Position numbers and translations under genes: made by a program. Of a stretch of DNA of 64,000 bases, positions 1 through 8,406 are shown piece after piece. A model generated the notes under the pieces. That model was not told where the DNA came from and searched no databases. It saw only the letters and a program-made list of their open reading frames with translations. Numbering within the stretch: position 1 is the first letter of the stretch; each line of letters opens with the position of its first letter. The stretch comes from Neolewinella lacunae (GTDB taxonomy: Bacteria; Bacteroidota; Bacteroidia; Chitinophagales; Saprospiraceae). The stretch spans positions 214,362 to 278,361 of the forward strand of contig NZ_JACSIT010000152.1 in NCBI RefSeq assembly GCF_014349155.1, given 5' to 3'.

Positions 1-95
1 CGTTGGACGCGTTTTCTGGGGTAGGGGCCCCAGAAATAAGCCGAGGGAGAGGGCAAAAAGAGTAACGTACAATCATATTCAAACGGAACAGCCTA

Positions 96-120
96 AGATT
101 AGACACCCTACTTCTAAAGG
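96..120 (+). repeat. 25-bp direct repeat, copy 1
   Basis: An exact 25-base sequence that recurs at 328-352. Copy 1 also opens a hairpin: attagac at 98-104 pairs with gtctaat at 127-133, with an inner cctac/gtagg pairing. Copy 2 lacks the closing half of that hairpin. Confidence 0.85.
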
Positions 121-216
121 TAGGCAGTCTAATTAGCCAGGCCGCAGCCGTACTCAATTTGGCCCGTTCGTTGGGGGCTCAACCCCAGATCAACCAGGGG
201 AGGCTCAAGCGCTTAA

Positions 217-291
217 TAGGTCGAGACCCTCTGGGTCGTAGGAGAATACGCCACTGTGCTTAGTTGGATCGACCCAGAGGGTCTCAACCTA
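217..291. repeat. Long inverted repeat (hairpin)
   Basis: The arms at 217-238 and 270-291 are complementary over 21 of 22 bases, with 31 bases between them. The core arm is gagaccctctgggtcg. It would fold into a strong stem in RNA or single-stranded DNA. No T-run follows, so it does not look like a simple intrinsic terminator. Confidence 0.8.
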
Positions 292-327
292 GGCAGGCCC
301 CTAAAGCGCGTACGGGTTAAACCCATC

Positions 328-352
328 AGATTAGACACCCTACTTCTAAAGG
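328..352 (+). repeat. 25-bp direct repeat, copy 2
   Basis: Exact second copy of the sequence at 96-120, about 230 bases away in the same orientation. The flanking bases differ, so the repeat unit is close to 25 bases. Confidence 0.85.
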
Positions 353-406
353 CCGTTGAAGACCAATGGGTGGTGATTATTGCCAGGGCTCAACCCCACG
401 TTAATT

Positions 407-1381
407 TCAAACCAGCCCCTCGCGCAGCAGATCGTGGAGGTGAATGAAGCCCAGGTACTGGCCGGCGGAATCGACCACGGGCAACTGGGTGATGCTGTGG
501 GCGCGGAGCATGGCGAGGGCCTGGATGGCCAGGGTATCGTTCGCCACGGTCTTCGGGGTGGCCGTCATGATGTCTTGCGCCACTACGTTCTGTAGGTCGG
601 TGGCGCGGGCGAGCATGCGGCGGAGGTCGCCATCGGTGATGATGCCGGCCAGTTGACGGGTTCCGGGGACGAGCACGGCGGTGGCGCCGAGGCACTTGGC
701 CGTCATTTCCAGCAGCGTCTCGTGGAGGGGCGTCTGGGGAAACACGGCGGGTTGCTGGTTGTGGGCGTGGAGATCGGATACCCGCAGGTAGAGTTGCTTG
801 CCGAGGGAGCCACCGGGGTGGTAGCGGGCGAAGTCCTGAGGGCTGAACCCCCGCAGGGCCAGCAGGGCAGTAGCGAGGGCGTCGCCCATGGCCATTTGCA
901 GGGTCGTGCTGGTGGTGGGGGCCAGGTCGTTGGGATCGGCCTCGCGGTCGACGGGCGTGTGCAAGACGTGCTCGGCCCGCTGGGCCAGGGTGGAGTCTGG
1001 CCGTCCCACCATGGCGATGAGCGGGTTACCCAGCTGGCGGGTGAGCAGGGCCAGCATCTTGATCTCGGCCGTCTCCCCGCTTTTGCTGATGCAGAGTACC
1101 ACGTCATTGGGCTGCACCATGCCGATGTCGCCGTGGATTGCGTCGGCGGCGTGTAAAAAAATGGCCGGGGTACCCGTAGAATTGAATGTAGCTACAATCT
1201 TTTGTGCCACTATTGCCGTTTTCCCTATTCCGGTTGCTACCACCCTTCCCTGGCTAGAGAAGATGGCATTTACACTGCCAACGAAGGCGTCGCCAAGGGA
1301 GGCACTCATCTCCCGCAGCGCACTCGCTTCGATTTCCAAGGTTTTGGTAGCCACCTGAAGAATAAGACTTGCATTTTTCAC
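407..1381 (-). CDS. kdsD: D-arabinose 5-phosphate isomerase (KdsD/KpsF/GutQ family)
   Basis: Converts ribulose 5-phosphate to arabinose 5-phosphate, the first step toward Kdo for lipopolysaccharide, in the cytoplasm. At 324 aa it has the family's usual length and order. An N-terminal SIS sugar-isomerase domain (about 1-190) carries GIGKTAIVAQK near 51, HGDIG near 88 and SKSGET near 99. The YHPGGSLGK motif with the family's conserved His follows near 188. Two CBS domains fill about 205-324, including ITDGDLRR and QLPVVD. The gene is divergent from recQ across 321 bases. The ATG at 1381 fits the family start. No Shine-Dalgarno sequence is seen, as usual for the phylum. Function is confident from family knowledge. 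Confidence 0.93.
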   Translation of the reverse strand: MKNASLILQVATKTLEIEASALREMSASLGDAFVGSVNAIFSSQGRVVATGIGKTAIVAQKIVATFNSTGTPAIFLHAADAIHGDIGMVQPNDVVLCISKSGETAEIKMLALLTRQLGNPLIAMVGRPDSTLAQRAEHVLHTPVDREADPNDLAPTTSTTLQMAMGDALATALLALRGFSPQDFARYHPGGSLGKQLYLRVSDLHAHNQQPAVFPQTPLHETLLEMTAKCLGATAVLVPGTRQLAGIITDGDLRRMLARATDLQNVVAQDIMTATPKTVANDTLAIQALAMLRAHSITQLPVVDSAGQYLGFIHLHDLLREGLV

Positions 1382-1702
1382 AAAAAAGTGTATTTTTGGG
1401 CGCTCTAAGGGGGAGCGCCGCCGTAAGAAGCTGGTGACGGACGCAAGTTTTTGCAGTCAGAAGGCACAGAATCGGCGATTCAACCCCTTAATTTTAGGTT
1501 TAGACGCCTTTACCGCGTTTTGATGCCTGACCTTTCGCCCAAATCCCGTATTTTAAACGCCGCCCCAGAGCAGTAGGCTCTGACGGCAACTCCCGAGTTT
1601 TATCAAAACCTTCCGTCGCCGACCGTCACGAAAAAAAAGTTTGTACCACGAATCCATCGGCAAAAGTAAAAGAATCAAACGGAGCAAAGCGAATCGAACA
1701 AA
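1382..1702. promoter_or_regulatory. Divergent promoter region kdsD/recQ
   Basis: This 321-base stretch between two divergent starts must hold both promoters. A TAnnTTTG-type box (TATTTTTG) lies at 1391-1398 on the plus strand, followed at once by a small GC hairpin (ggcgctc 1399-1405 with gagcgcc 1413-1419). If used, this box would give recQ a leader of about 300 bases. I see no other strong match and no gene. Confidence 0.4.
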
Positions 1703-3919
1703 ATGACCGCGAAACCAGTAGGAAGCCATCTCGAAAAAGCGTTGTTGGAACGCTTCGGGTTTGACCAGTTCAAAGGGAACCAGAAAGCCATCATCGAATC
1801 CCTTTTCGATGGTAAGGATACCTTCGTCATCATGCCCACCGGCGGCGGCAAAAGCCTTTGCTACCAGCTGCCCGGACTGATGATGGACGGCTGTGCCCTC
1901 GTCATCTCCCCCCTCATTGCCCTGATGAAAAACCAGGTGGACTCCATCCGCGCCCACGGCGAATCGGATGCCATCGCCCACTTCCTGAATTCTTCCCTCT
2001 CCAAAAGCCAGATGCGGCAGGTGAAAGACGACATCTCCAGCGGAGAAACCAAGTTGCTCTTCGTCGCACCGGAGACCCTGACCAAGGAGGAGAACATTGA
2101 GTTCTTCCGGGAGGCCAACATCTCTTTTGTGGCCATCGACGAGGCCCACTGTATTTCGGAGTGGGGGCACGACTTCCGCCCCGAGTACCGCCGCATCCGG
2201 GAAATGCTCGACCAGATTGGGCATGATATCCCCATCATTGCCCTGACGGCAACGGCGACTCCCAAGGTGCAGTCCGACATCGTGAAGAACCTCCGCATGG
2301 GGGAAGACCACAACACCTTCGTTTCTTCCTTCAACCGGGATAACCTCTACTACGAGGTGCGCCCCAAGGGCAAAAAGGAGTACACGATCAAGCAGATCAT
2401 CCAGGTTGTCAAGGAAATCCCCGGCAAGTCGGGCATCATCTACGTGCAGAGCCGCAAAGCCGCCGAAGAAATCGCCGAAGCCCTCCGGGTCAACGACGTC
2501 AAAGCCGCCCCCTACCACGCCGGCCTCGACCCCAAGACCCGTTCTAAGACCCAGGACGACTTCCTGATGGAGGAGGTCGACGTAATCTGCGCCACCATCG
2601 CTTTTGGGATGGGCATCGATAAGCCCGATGTCCGCTTCGTCATCCACTACGACATTCCCAAGTCGATCGAAAACTATTACCAGGAAACCGGCCGGGCGGG
2701 CCGCGACGGGATGGATGGCCGCTGCGTAGCCTTCTACGCTTACCGCGACATCCTCAAACTGGAGAAGTTCCTCCGCGATAAGCCCCTGATGGAGCGTGAA
2801 ATGGGTGCCCAGTTGATGCAGGAAGTAATGGCCTACTCCGAAACGACGGCCTGCCGCCGCCGCTTCTTACTGCACTACTTCGGAGAAGAATACGCCGAGG
2901 CCGACTGCAATAAGATGTGCGACAACTGCCGCCACCCCAAAAAGCGGATTGAGGTAAAGGACAAACTTGTCCACGCCCTTTCTGCCGTCCGGGAGCTCGA
3001 CCAAAACTACCCCCTCAAAACCCTCATCGAATTCGTCCTTGGCAAGGAGACGAAGCAGATGAAGGACTACAAATTCACCGCCCGGAAAGGCTTTGGCGTC
3101 GGGAAAGGCGAAGAAGAAGTCTTGTGGAGCTCGATTTTCCGCCAGGCACTGCTCAATAACTTGGTCCGTAAAGACATTGAATCCTACGGACTCATCAAGC
3201 TGACCGAAGCCGGCGAGGCCTTCCTCAAAAAGCCCGTCAGCTTCCAGATTCCGATTGACCACGACTTTGAAAAAGAGTTGGCCGACGACATCCGCAGCGC
3301 GGCCGACGACGCCCGTGCGGTGGTCCTCGATGAGGTCTTGCTGCTGGCCCTCAAAGACCTCCGCAAGAAAGAAGCCAAACGCCTCGGCATCCCGCCCTTC
3401 GTGATTTTCCAGGACCCCAGCCTGCTGGAGATGGCCACGCGCTATCCCATCACGATGGACGAAATGAAAAACATCAACGGCGTCAGCATCGGCAAAGCCC
3501 GCCGCTACGCCACCCCCTTCCTCACGCTCATCGAAGAGCACGTGGAGGAGAATGACATCGACCGCCCGCTCGATTTTGTCGTCAAGCAGGTTGCCAACAA
3601 ATCGAAGAAAAAGGTCAACATCATCCAGGGCGTCGACCGCAAGTTGCCCCTGGAAGACATCGCTTCGGGCAATCAGCTGACGATGGATGAACTGCTGGAA
3701 GAGATGGTCGTCATCGTCCTTTCGGGTACCAAACTCAACATCGATTACTACATCGAAGACGCAGTAGACGAGTACAGCCTGGAAGAAACCTACGAGTACT
3801 TCATGCGCGCCGAGACCGACGACCCCGACATCGCCTTCCAGAAACTGAAGGAAGAAGACGTCACCATCGACGAGATCAAACTCGTACGCATCAAATTCCT
3901 CTCCGAAATGGCCAATTGA
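1703..3919 (+). CDS. recQ: ATP-dependent DNA helicase RecQ
   Basis: A 3'-5' DNA helicase for recombination repair. At 738 aa it is longer than E. coli RecQ (about 610). Walker A MPTGGGKSLCYQLP is near residue 44, and the DEAH box IDEAHCISEWGHDFRP near 145. The helicase C-terminal domain contains QETGRAGRDG near 328. Zinc-binding cysteines follow near 380-410 (C-R-R-R-F, then C-N-K-M-C-D-N-C). A winged-helix RQC region and an HRDC domain (about 530-610, KNINGVSIGKARRYA) come next. The last 120 residues resemble the HTH_40-type tail of Bacteroidota RecQ proteins. The plus-strand neighbour begins after an 18-bp repeat at 3951. Confidence 0.95.
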   Translation: MTAKPVGSHLEKALLERFGFDQFKGNQKAIIESLFDGKDTFVIMPTGGGKSLCYQLPGLMMDGCALVISPLIALMKNQVDSIRAHGESDAIAHFLNSSLSKSQMRQVKDDISSGETKLLFVAPETLTKEENIEFFREANISFVAIDEAHCISEWGHDFRPEYRRIREMLDQIGHDIPIIALTATATPKVQSDIVKNLRMGEDHNTFVSSFNRDNLYYEVRPKGKKEYTIKQIIQVVKEIPGKSGIIYVQSRKAAEEIAEALRVNDVKAAPYHAGLDPKTRSKTQDDFLMEEVDVICATIAFGMGIDKPDVRFVIHYDIPKSIENYYQETGRAGRDGMDGRCVAFYAYRDILKLEKFLRDKPLMEREMGAQLMQEVMAYSETTACRRRFLLHYFGEEYAEADCNKMCDNCRHPKKRIEVKDKLVHALSAVRELDQNYPLKTLIEFVLGKETKQMKDYKFTARKGFGVGKGEEEVLWSSIFRQALLNNLVRKDIESYGLIKLTEAGEAFLKKPVSFQIPIDHDFEKELADDIRSAADDARAVVLDEVLLLALKDLRKKEAKRLGIPPFVIFQDPSLLEMATRYPITMDEMKNINGVSIGKARRYATPFLTLIEEHVEENDIDRPLDFVVKQVANKSKKKVNIIQGVDRKLPLEDIASGNQLTMDELLEEMVVIVLSGTKLNIDYYIEDAVDEYSLEETYEYFMRAETDDPDIAFQKLKEEDVTIDEIKLVRIKFLSEMAN

Positions 3920-3950
3920 CGCTCCCGGGCCGCCTGCCTGATCCTTTTTA

Positions 3951-3968
3951 GGGCGCGGTCGCAGGTGC
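3951..3968 (+). repeat. 18-bp dispersed repeat, copy 1 (1 mismatch)
   Basis: Matches GGGCGCGGCCGCAGGTGC with one change (C to T at 3959). It starts 32 bases after the recQ stop and points the same way as recQ. Confidence 0.85.
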
Positions 3969-4140
3969 AAGGTTCAGGCTTAAGGACAGGGGAAGGCCAA
4001 AGACTCCCAACGAATACGCCCCCGAGTGCCTCGACATTCGGGGGCGTAGTTCGTTACCAGCCCTGCGTAATCTTGCGTTGCATCAAGAACGGGGGAGCGG
4101 GCGGGGCCGATCTTTGCCTCCCACAACAAACTGCCCCACG

Positions 4141-4698
4141 ATGCAAGCCCGCAATACCGCCGACCTCCTGGCTGCCCTGACCCGCCGGACGGAAGAGAAC
4201 CTGGCCGTTGCCCGTTCTTTCCTTGCTTTGGATTCCGCCACCCTGCACCTGCGGCCGCGCCCGGATGCCTGGAATGCGCTGGAATGCCTGGCTCACCTGA
4301 ACCACTACGGCGATTATTACCTGCCCGAGATCCGCCGGCAAATGGCGACGACACGGCACCGGGGAGCGGCAGCCACCTTCACCTCCTCGTGGCTCGGCAA
4401 CAAATTTGCCGCCGGCATGAAGCCCGGCCCGGCGATGCGCAAGATTTCCACCTTCCGCAGCGCCAACCCCCAAAACTTTTCTGCCGCCGTCGGCCTGCCC
4501 GCCGTCGTGGAATTCATCCGCCAACAGGAAGATCTTCTGGATTTGCTCCGCCTGGCCGCGCAGGTAGACCTGACCAGAACGAAGACCGGCATCAGCATCA
4601 GCCGCCTGATCCGGCTACGGCTCGGCGATACCCTGCGCGTGGTGGTGTACCACAACTGGCGGCACATCCTGCAAGCCCAGGCGGCCATCGCCGGTTAA
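4141..4698 (+). CDS. DinB-like four-helix protein
   Basis: A 185-aa member of the DinB/YfiT-like superfamily of metal-binding four-helix bundles. Several members act as thiol-dependent transferases or hydrolases; the substrate here is unknown. Typical signs are the PDAWNALECLAHLNHYGDYY segment near 42 and the C-terminal YHNWRHILQAQ near 171, whose histidines match the usual metal ligands. The start at 4141 is chosen because upstream in-frame sequence is low-complexity and not family-like. A copy of the 18-bp dispersed repeat lies inside the gene at 4245-4262 and encodes HLRPRP just before DAWN. That position normally holds a proline-containing turn, so the repeat may be tolerated or may have arisen there. 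Confidence 0.75.
   Translation: MQARNTADLLAALTRRTEENLAVARSFLALDSATLHLRPRPDAWNALECLAHLNHYGDYYLPEIRRQMATTRHRGAAATFTSSWLGNKFAAGMKPGPAMRKISTFRSANPQNFSAAVGLPAVVEFIRQQEDLLDLLRLAAQVDLTRTKTGISISRLIRLRLGDTLRVVVYHNWRHILQAQAAIAG
4245..4262 (-). repeat. 18-bp dispersed repeat inside the DinB-like gene
   Basis: Exact reverse-complement copy (GCACCTGCGGCCGCGCCC) within coding sequence, read in frame as HLRPRP. It is the only exact copy I find inside a gene. Confidence 0.9.
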
Positions 4699-4761
4699 GC
4701 GCACTGAGGCATTTTCCGGCTTCGTCGGCCCCGGATCCTCCCAGACTGCGCGGTGGCAACG

Positions 4762-4769
4762 TACCTTTG
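4762..4769 (+). promoter_or_regulatory. TACCTTTG -7 box directly before a start codon
   Basis: A perfect Bacteroidota TAnnTTTG box. Its last base is separated from the ATG at 4774 by only four bases. Known transcription starts lie a few bases after this box, so the mRNA should begin at or next to the ATG, i.e. be leaderless. Confidence 0.6.
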
Positions 4770-4773
4770 TGGC

Positions 4774-5220
4774 ATGTACCGATTATCGTCCAACGCCACT
4801 TTGTTTCTGAAGATTTTCGTGCCCGTGTTTTGGACCACGATCCTGGCCGGCGTTACGCTCGTGGCCTGGCTGGCGGAGGCCAAATACTTTGCGGGCATCC
4901 CCCTGACGTCTTTCCGCTGGGCTACGCTTTTCACCCTCGTGGCGGCCGTGGCCAGCTTCTGGCTCCTGCTCTGGCGGCTTAAGCGGGTGGAGACAGACGG
5001 GGAGAAAGTATACATCAGCAATTACTTCCGCACGGCCTTTTACGAATGGAGCCGGGATGTGGAACGCATCTCCTACAGCCGCTTTTTTTTGCTCAAGGTA
5101 GCCACCATCGAACTCAACGGGGTGGGAAGTTTTGGCCGAAAGCTGTACTTTGTGACCAGCAGCAGTTTGCTGAATACCTTCCGCACGGACTTTCCAGGGG
5201 TACTTCCCGAAGAAAAGTAA
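4774..5220 (+). CDS. Small two-helix membrane protein, unknown function
   Basis: A 148-aa protein with two predicted membrane helices (about 10-32 and 42-65), then a soluble tail of about 80 residues rich in beta-strand patterns (RVETDGEKVYISNYF; ATIELNGVGSFGRKLYFV). That layout resembles small bacterial PH-domain-like membrane proteins, but I cannot assign a family firmly. The ATG at 4774 is preferred over one seven codons upstream because the TACCTTTG box at 4762-4769 overlaps the upstream extension. The gene stands alone between the DinB-like gene and the OmpA-type gene. Confidence 0.7.
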   Translation: MYRLSSNATLFLKIFVPVFWTTILAGVTLVAWLAEAKYFAGIPLTSFRWATLFTLVAAVASFWLLLWRLKRVETDGEKVYISNYFRTAFYEWSRDVERISYSRFFLLKVATIELNGVGSFGRKLYFVTSSSLLNTFRTDFPGVLPEEK

Positions 5221-5418
5221 CGAAAGCGGATGGCGTGGCGGAGAAGCGGAAGCGGGGTGAAAAACGTTATCTCTCCGGTCTCGATACCGGCCCAGTGGCC
5301 AGCCGGAAGCCGGGTACCGCTGATGGGCCAGTAGCGGTGGCAGACTGCATGGGAGGAAAAGCCCCATTGCAACACCCCGCCTTTCGCCGCGTTATACTTT
5401 CAAACCAAGCATTCATCA

Positions 5419-6600
5419 ATGCGACTTTATCCCTATCTCTTGACACTCACCCTTTCGATTTATGCCGCTGCGGCGCTTAGTGCGCAAGGGGATGGTACGC
5501 TCTTTCTTCGCAATCCCTCGTTTGAGGATATGCCGCGCAACAGTGCGGCACCGTTGGGCTGGACGAACTGTGGATTTCCCGTGGAAACCCCGCCCGATAT
5601 TCACCCCGATCCGAAATTCGAATTCAGCGTAAGCAAGCGGCCCTTCGACCAAAAGACCTACCTCGGTATGGTCACCCGCGAAAATGAAACCTACGAAAGT
5701 GTGGGCCAGCAACTGGGCGCGCCAATGGTGGGCGGGCAGTGCTACGAGTTCCGCATTCACCTGGCCCGCTCGGAGGTGTACCTGAGCCGCAGCCGCCTTA
5801 CGGGTGCACCCAGCAACTACAACACGCCCATCCGGCTCAAAATTTACGGTGGTTACTCCATCTGTGACCGGGCGCAGGAACTGGGCCGCTCGGCCGTGGT
5901 GAGCAACTACGACTGGCAGGAATACCGCATCAAGCTTTCCCCGGACGAAGATTACACCCACATCACGCTGGAGGCCTTTTACAATACCCCCATGCTGGTG
6001 CCCTACAACGGGAACCTCTTGCTGGACAATATCCAGCCCATCCGCCCGATTGATTGTGAAAAAGACCTGAACCTCCCCGATGGCCCGGCGGAGGCCCCGG
6101 TAGTGGTGCTCACCAACCCGGAAAACCGCATCCGGACGACGCCCGTAACGCCCCGTGGATCCCAAAACCCACCCAACGGAAGCAATTCTTCCCCCCCCGC
6201 CCCCAAGGTGAAACTGGGCCTCACCGAAGCGGCGCTCCGCGAAGGACAGGTCTTTGCCATCGAGGAAATCACCTTTAAGGCCAACAGCGCCGAACTGGAA
6301 GCGGAAAGCGAGGAAGCGCTGCAGGAAATCGTTGGGTTCATGCAACAGAACAAAAACGTGGTGGTAGAAATTGGTGGCCACGCCAGCCGCCTGGCCAGCC
6401 CCTCTTTTGCCAATAGCCTGAGCGAAAACCGTGCCCGCTCCGTAGTAAGCTACCTCAAGACCTACAACATTGGCTTCGAACGGATGCTGCCCAAAGGCTA
6501 CGGCAACAGCCGGCCCGTGTGTATGGACAACGCCCCCGACTGCAACCGCCGCAACCAGCGGGTAGAGGTTAAAATCCTTAAACTGCGCGAAAGCCGTTGA
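5419..6600 (+). CDS. OmpA-family protein with N-terminal NPSFED domain
   Basis: A 393-aa exported protein: signal peptide at 1-23 ending ALSAQ, then a domain opening NPSFEDMPRNSAAPLGW, typical of carbohydrate-binding-like beta-sandwich modules at the front of Bacteroidota envelope proteins. A Pro/Asn-rich linker (about 230-262) leads to a C-terminal OmpA peptidoglycan-binding domain (about 275-390), with NSAELEAESEEALQEI, GGHAS and SENRARSVVSYL. It probably sits in the outer membrane or periplasm and anchors to peptidoglycan. The minus-strand lipoprotein gene converges on it, with a terminator hairpin at 6630-6658 between them. The precise role is unknown. Confidence 0.85.
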   Translation: MRLYPYLLTLTLSIYAAAALSAQGDGTLFLRNPSFEDMPRNSAAPLGWTNCGFPVETPPDIHPDPKFEFSVSKRPFDQKTYLGMVTRENETYESVGQQLGAPMVGGQCYEFRIHLARSEVYLSRSRLTGAPSNYNTPIRLKIYGGYSICDRAQELGRSAVVSNYDWQEYRIKLSPDEDYTHITLEAFYNTPMLVPYNGNLLLDNIQPIRPIDCEKDLNLPDGPAEAPVVVLTNPENRIRTTPVTPRGSQNPPNGSNSSPPAPKVKLGLTEAALREGQVFAIEEITFKANSAELEAESEEALQEIVGFMQQNKNVVVEIGGHASRLASPSFANSLSENRARSVVSYLKTYNIGFERMLPKGYGNSRPVCMDNAPDCNRRNQRVEVKILKLRESR

Positions 6601-6629
6601 TTCTTCACCGCAGCGTCCCGCTAAAAAAA

Positions 6630-6658
6630 GTGCCCGGTACACATCGTGTACCGGGCAC
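6630..6658 (-). terminator. Rho-independent terminator (minus strand)
   Basis: A perfect 13-bp stem (gtgcccggtacac, 6630-6642, with 6646-6658) and a 3-base loop. Read on the minus strand it is followed by a run of seven T. It therefore terminates the lipoprotein gene that ends at 6688, and the stem may also slow plus-strand transcription leaving the OmpA-type gene. Confidence 0.85.
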
Positions 6659-6687
6659 CGTAGTTCAGGGGGTTGGGAGAATGCTTG

Positions 6688-7572
6688 TTAGTTGCAGGCT
6701 TCGCGGACGTCGGCCCAGTCTTCCCGCCCGGCGAGGGTGATCGCCTCACCGGTTTCGGTGATGGTGACGGTAACGGGGTAATCCAGGGTAATGGTTGCGC
6801 CGCGACGGGCTTCGTGGACTACGCGGTTCCACTCCCGGCGGGTGTCTACGGAGACGGAGACGGAATCCACCAGGATATTGACGGGGTAAACGTAAGTGAA
6901 GCAGGGATTGAGGTCGTGGTCGGCACGGTCGTCTTCGTGGCCACAGTTGTAGCGCAGGCGGGCCAGTTGGGCTGCGTTTTCCAGGGTCAGGGTTGAACCG
7001 TCGGCGAGGGTAACGGTGATGGGGTAATTGATCGTTACGGCAACGCCACGGCCAGCGGCAATTACCGCGCGGTGCCATTCTACGTAGTTATTTACCGTCA
7101 CGGTGCGGCGGGCGATGTTGAGTTCGATGGGGAAGTTGTAGTCGAAGCAACGCTCTTCGCGGTCACCACAGGCCAGGACAAGGCGGCGGAATTCGCGGAA
7201 GTTATCGATGGTGACTACCCGTTCGTTGGCCAGCGTGACGTCAAAAGGATAGACGAAGTTGCCGCGCAGGCTGCTGTTGCGGATGCGGGCGAGGAGCGCG
7301 CGCAGTTCGGGGCGATTCTCGGCCGTCACCGTCGTGCCATTGGAGAGGATGATCTCCACGGGGAAAACGAACTGGAAACAGTGGTAGCTTTCCTGTTCTT
7401 CCGTGATATTGGGTGGCGGCAAAGCAGCCTCGAGCAAATCGGGCATTTCCTCTTCGATTTCTACGTTGATGAGGGTTTCTTCCACGAAGGCGTCTTCATC
7501 GCAGGCGGTAAAGACGAGGGCGAAGGCCAGGAGGAAGAGGAAGGGGAGAATGTTTTTTGGGAAATTGAACAT
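6688..7572 (-). CDS. Lipoprotein built of YP-V repeats
   Basis: A 294-aa lipoprotein with a signal peptide ending in the lipobox-like FTAC (lipidated Cys near 22) and an acidic stretch after it. The rest consists of about six related units of 35-45 residues. Each has an aromatic-Y/F-P-V/I/F strand, a turn, a T-V/L-T strand and an EW/EF helix; examples are NFVYPFDVTLANERVVTIDN, INYPITVTLADGSTLTLEN and LDYPVTVTITETGEAITL. I do not recognise a named function; similar lipoproteins occur in marine Bacteroidota. The start at 7572 gives a clean signal peptide. It is divergent from the ECF sigma gene at 7720, which hints at a link but does not prove one. Confidence 0.8.
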   Translation of the reverse strand: MFNFPKNILPFLFLLAFALVFTACDEDAFVEETLINVEIEEEMPDLLEAALPPPNITEEQESYHCFQFVFPVEIILSNGTTVTAENRPELRALLARIRNSSLRGNFVYPFDVTLANERVVTIDNFREFRRLVLACGDREERCFDYNFPIELNIARRTVTVNNYVEWHRAVIAAGRGVAVTINYPITVTLADGSTLTLENAAQLARLRYNCGHEDDRADHDLNPCFTYVYPVNILVDSVSVSVDTRREWNRVVHEARRGATITLDYPVTVTITETGEAITLAGREDWADVREACN

Positions 7573-7719
7573 TGGGTAATGATTTGTGAATGGCCTTTGG
7601 GGGGCCACCCGGGTGATGAGGAGGAGTGCGTTGCGCACCCTTCATAAACCCAAATCCGAAACGCGCAATTTACCCTACCTTGGCCACGAAAATATTTTCA
7701 AAGCGTCGAATTTTCTTCC

Positions 7720-8244
7720 ATGATGCAGGCCGAAGACCAGTCCGGAGTGTGCGCACCCAGCGTGTTTGACGCCACCTTTCTGCGGGTAGCCCCGTTGCTG
7801 CGCAATTTTCTGTTTTACCGGACGGGCGACGCCGAAAGTGCGGCCGATCTGGTGCAGGAGGCCTTCGTGCGCCTGTGGGAAAATTGCAGTAAGGTATTGC
7901 CCGATAAGGCGCGGGCCTGGCTGTTTAAGGTAGGAGAAAACTTGTTTTTGCAGCAGGTGGCCAAGGCCCGGGTGGCGGGTCGTTACGCTCTGGAGATGGT
8001 CCGCACGGACGAGGCCCAGGGCGAGTCTCCGGAGGCCTTGCTGGAAGAAAAAGAATTTGCCGAGCGGCTCGACGCGGCCATCGCGGCCCTGCCCGAGGGG
8101 TCACGCGAAGTGTTTTTGCTCAATCGCATCGACGGGCTCAAGTACCGGGAAATTGCGGACCTGCTGGGCATTTCACAAAAGGCCGTGGAAAAGCGCATGC
8201 ACCGCGCCCTGGTGGAACTCCGGGAGCTGCACCCGGGCGTATAG
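7720..8244 (+). CDS. ECF sigma factor (FecI-like)
   Basis: A 174-aa RNA polymerase sigma factor of the extracytoplasmic-function type. Region 2 is near 20-85 (ESAADLVQEAFVRLWEN, ARAWLFKVGENL). Region 4 is near 115-170 (LPEGSREVFLLNRIDG, KYREIADLLGISQKAVEKRM). The next genes encode a FecR anti-sigma factor and a TonB receptor with a signalling domain, so this is the classic sigma/anti-sigma/receptor trio, responding to a ligand at the cell surface. A TACCTTGG box at 7676-7683 is a likely promoter. The ligand cannot be told from sequence. Confidence 0.92.
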   Translation: MMQAEDQSGVCAPSVFDATFLRVAPLLRNFLFYRTGDAESAADLVQEAFVRLWENCSKVLPDKARAWLFKVGENLFLQQVAKARVAGRYALEMVRTDEAQGESPEALLEEKEFAERLDAAIAALPEGSREVFLLNRIDGLKYREIADLLGISQKAVEKRMHRALVELRELHPGV

Positions 8245-8265
8245 ACCCCCGGATGGTGGGGGCCA

Positions 8266-8283
8266 GGGCGCGGCCGCAGGTGC
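8266..8283 (+). repeat. 18-bp dispersed repeat, copy 3
   Basis: Exact copy starting 22 bases after the sigma-gene stop and in the same orientation. The match with the copy at 26731 extends further (agggaaagg after the 18-mer), so some copies share a longer flank. Confidence 0.9.
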
Positions 8284-8406
8284 AGGGAAAGGGACGCTGG
8301 CAATGGCCGTCCGGACAAAAAAAGTCCGCCCCCAAAAAAAACTACGGAACCGGGGTAGGGTAAAACGCGGCCAAGCGATTACTTTAATGACACATCCTCC
8401 ATCACC

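Larger units (their letters stand above)
1..406. other. Non-coding, repeat-rich region
   Basis: No convincing gene is seen here. The stretch holds a hairpin at 14-35, a 25-base direct repeat (96-120 and 328-352), a second direct repeat gggctcaacccca (175-187 and 386-398) and a long inverted repeat (217-238 with 270-291). The short open frames across it have no recognisable protein features. It lies downstream of kdsD, which ends at 407. It could be a structured RNA, a decayed element or an array of intergenic repeats; the window edge hides its left side. Confidence 0.6.

Noticed and set aside
1553-2647. Antisense frame inside recQ (364 codons)
   Set aside because: RecQ motifs on the plus strand are complete; the antisense frame is Gly/Val/Asp-rich with no motifs.
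3951-3968. Treating the 18-bp repeat as an intrinsic terminator
   Set aside because: No copy is followed by a T-run and its palindrome is only the 8-base GCGGCCGC, too short for a loop-bearing stem; true terminator hairpins lie separately at 6630 and 40671.
3965-4140. Small gene upstream of the DinB-like gene
   Set aside because: It consists of repeat-derived and low-complexity sequence; no promoter box or conserved motif.
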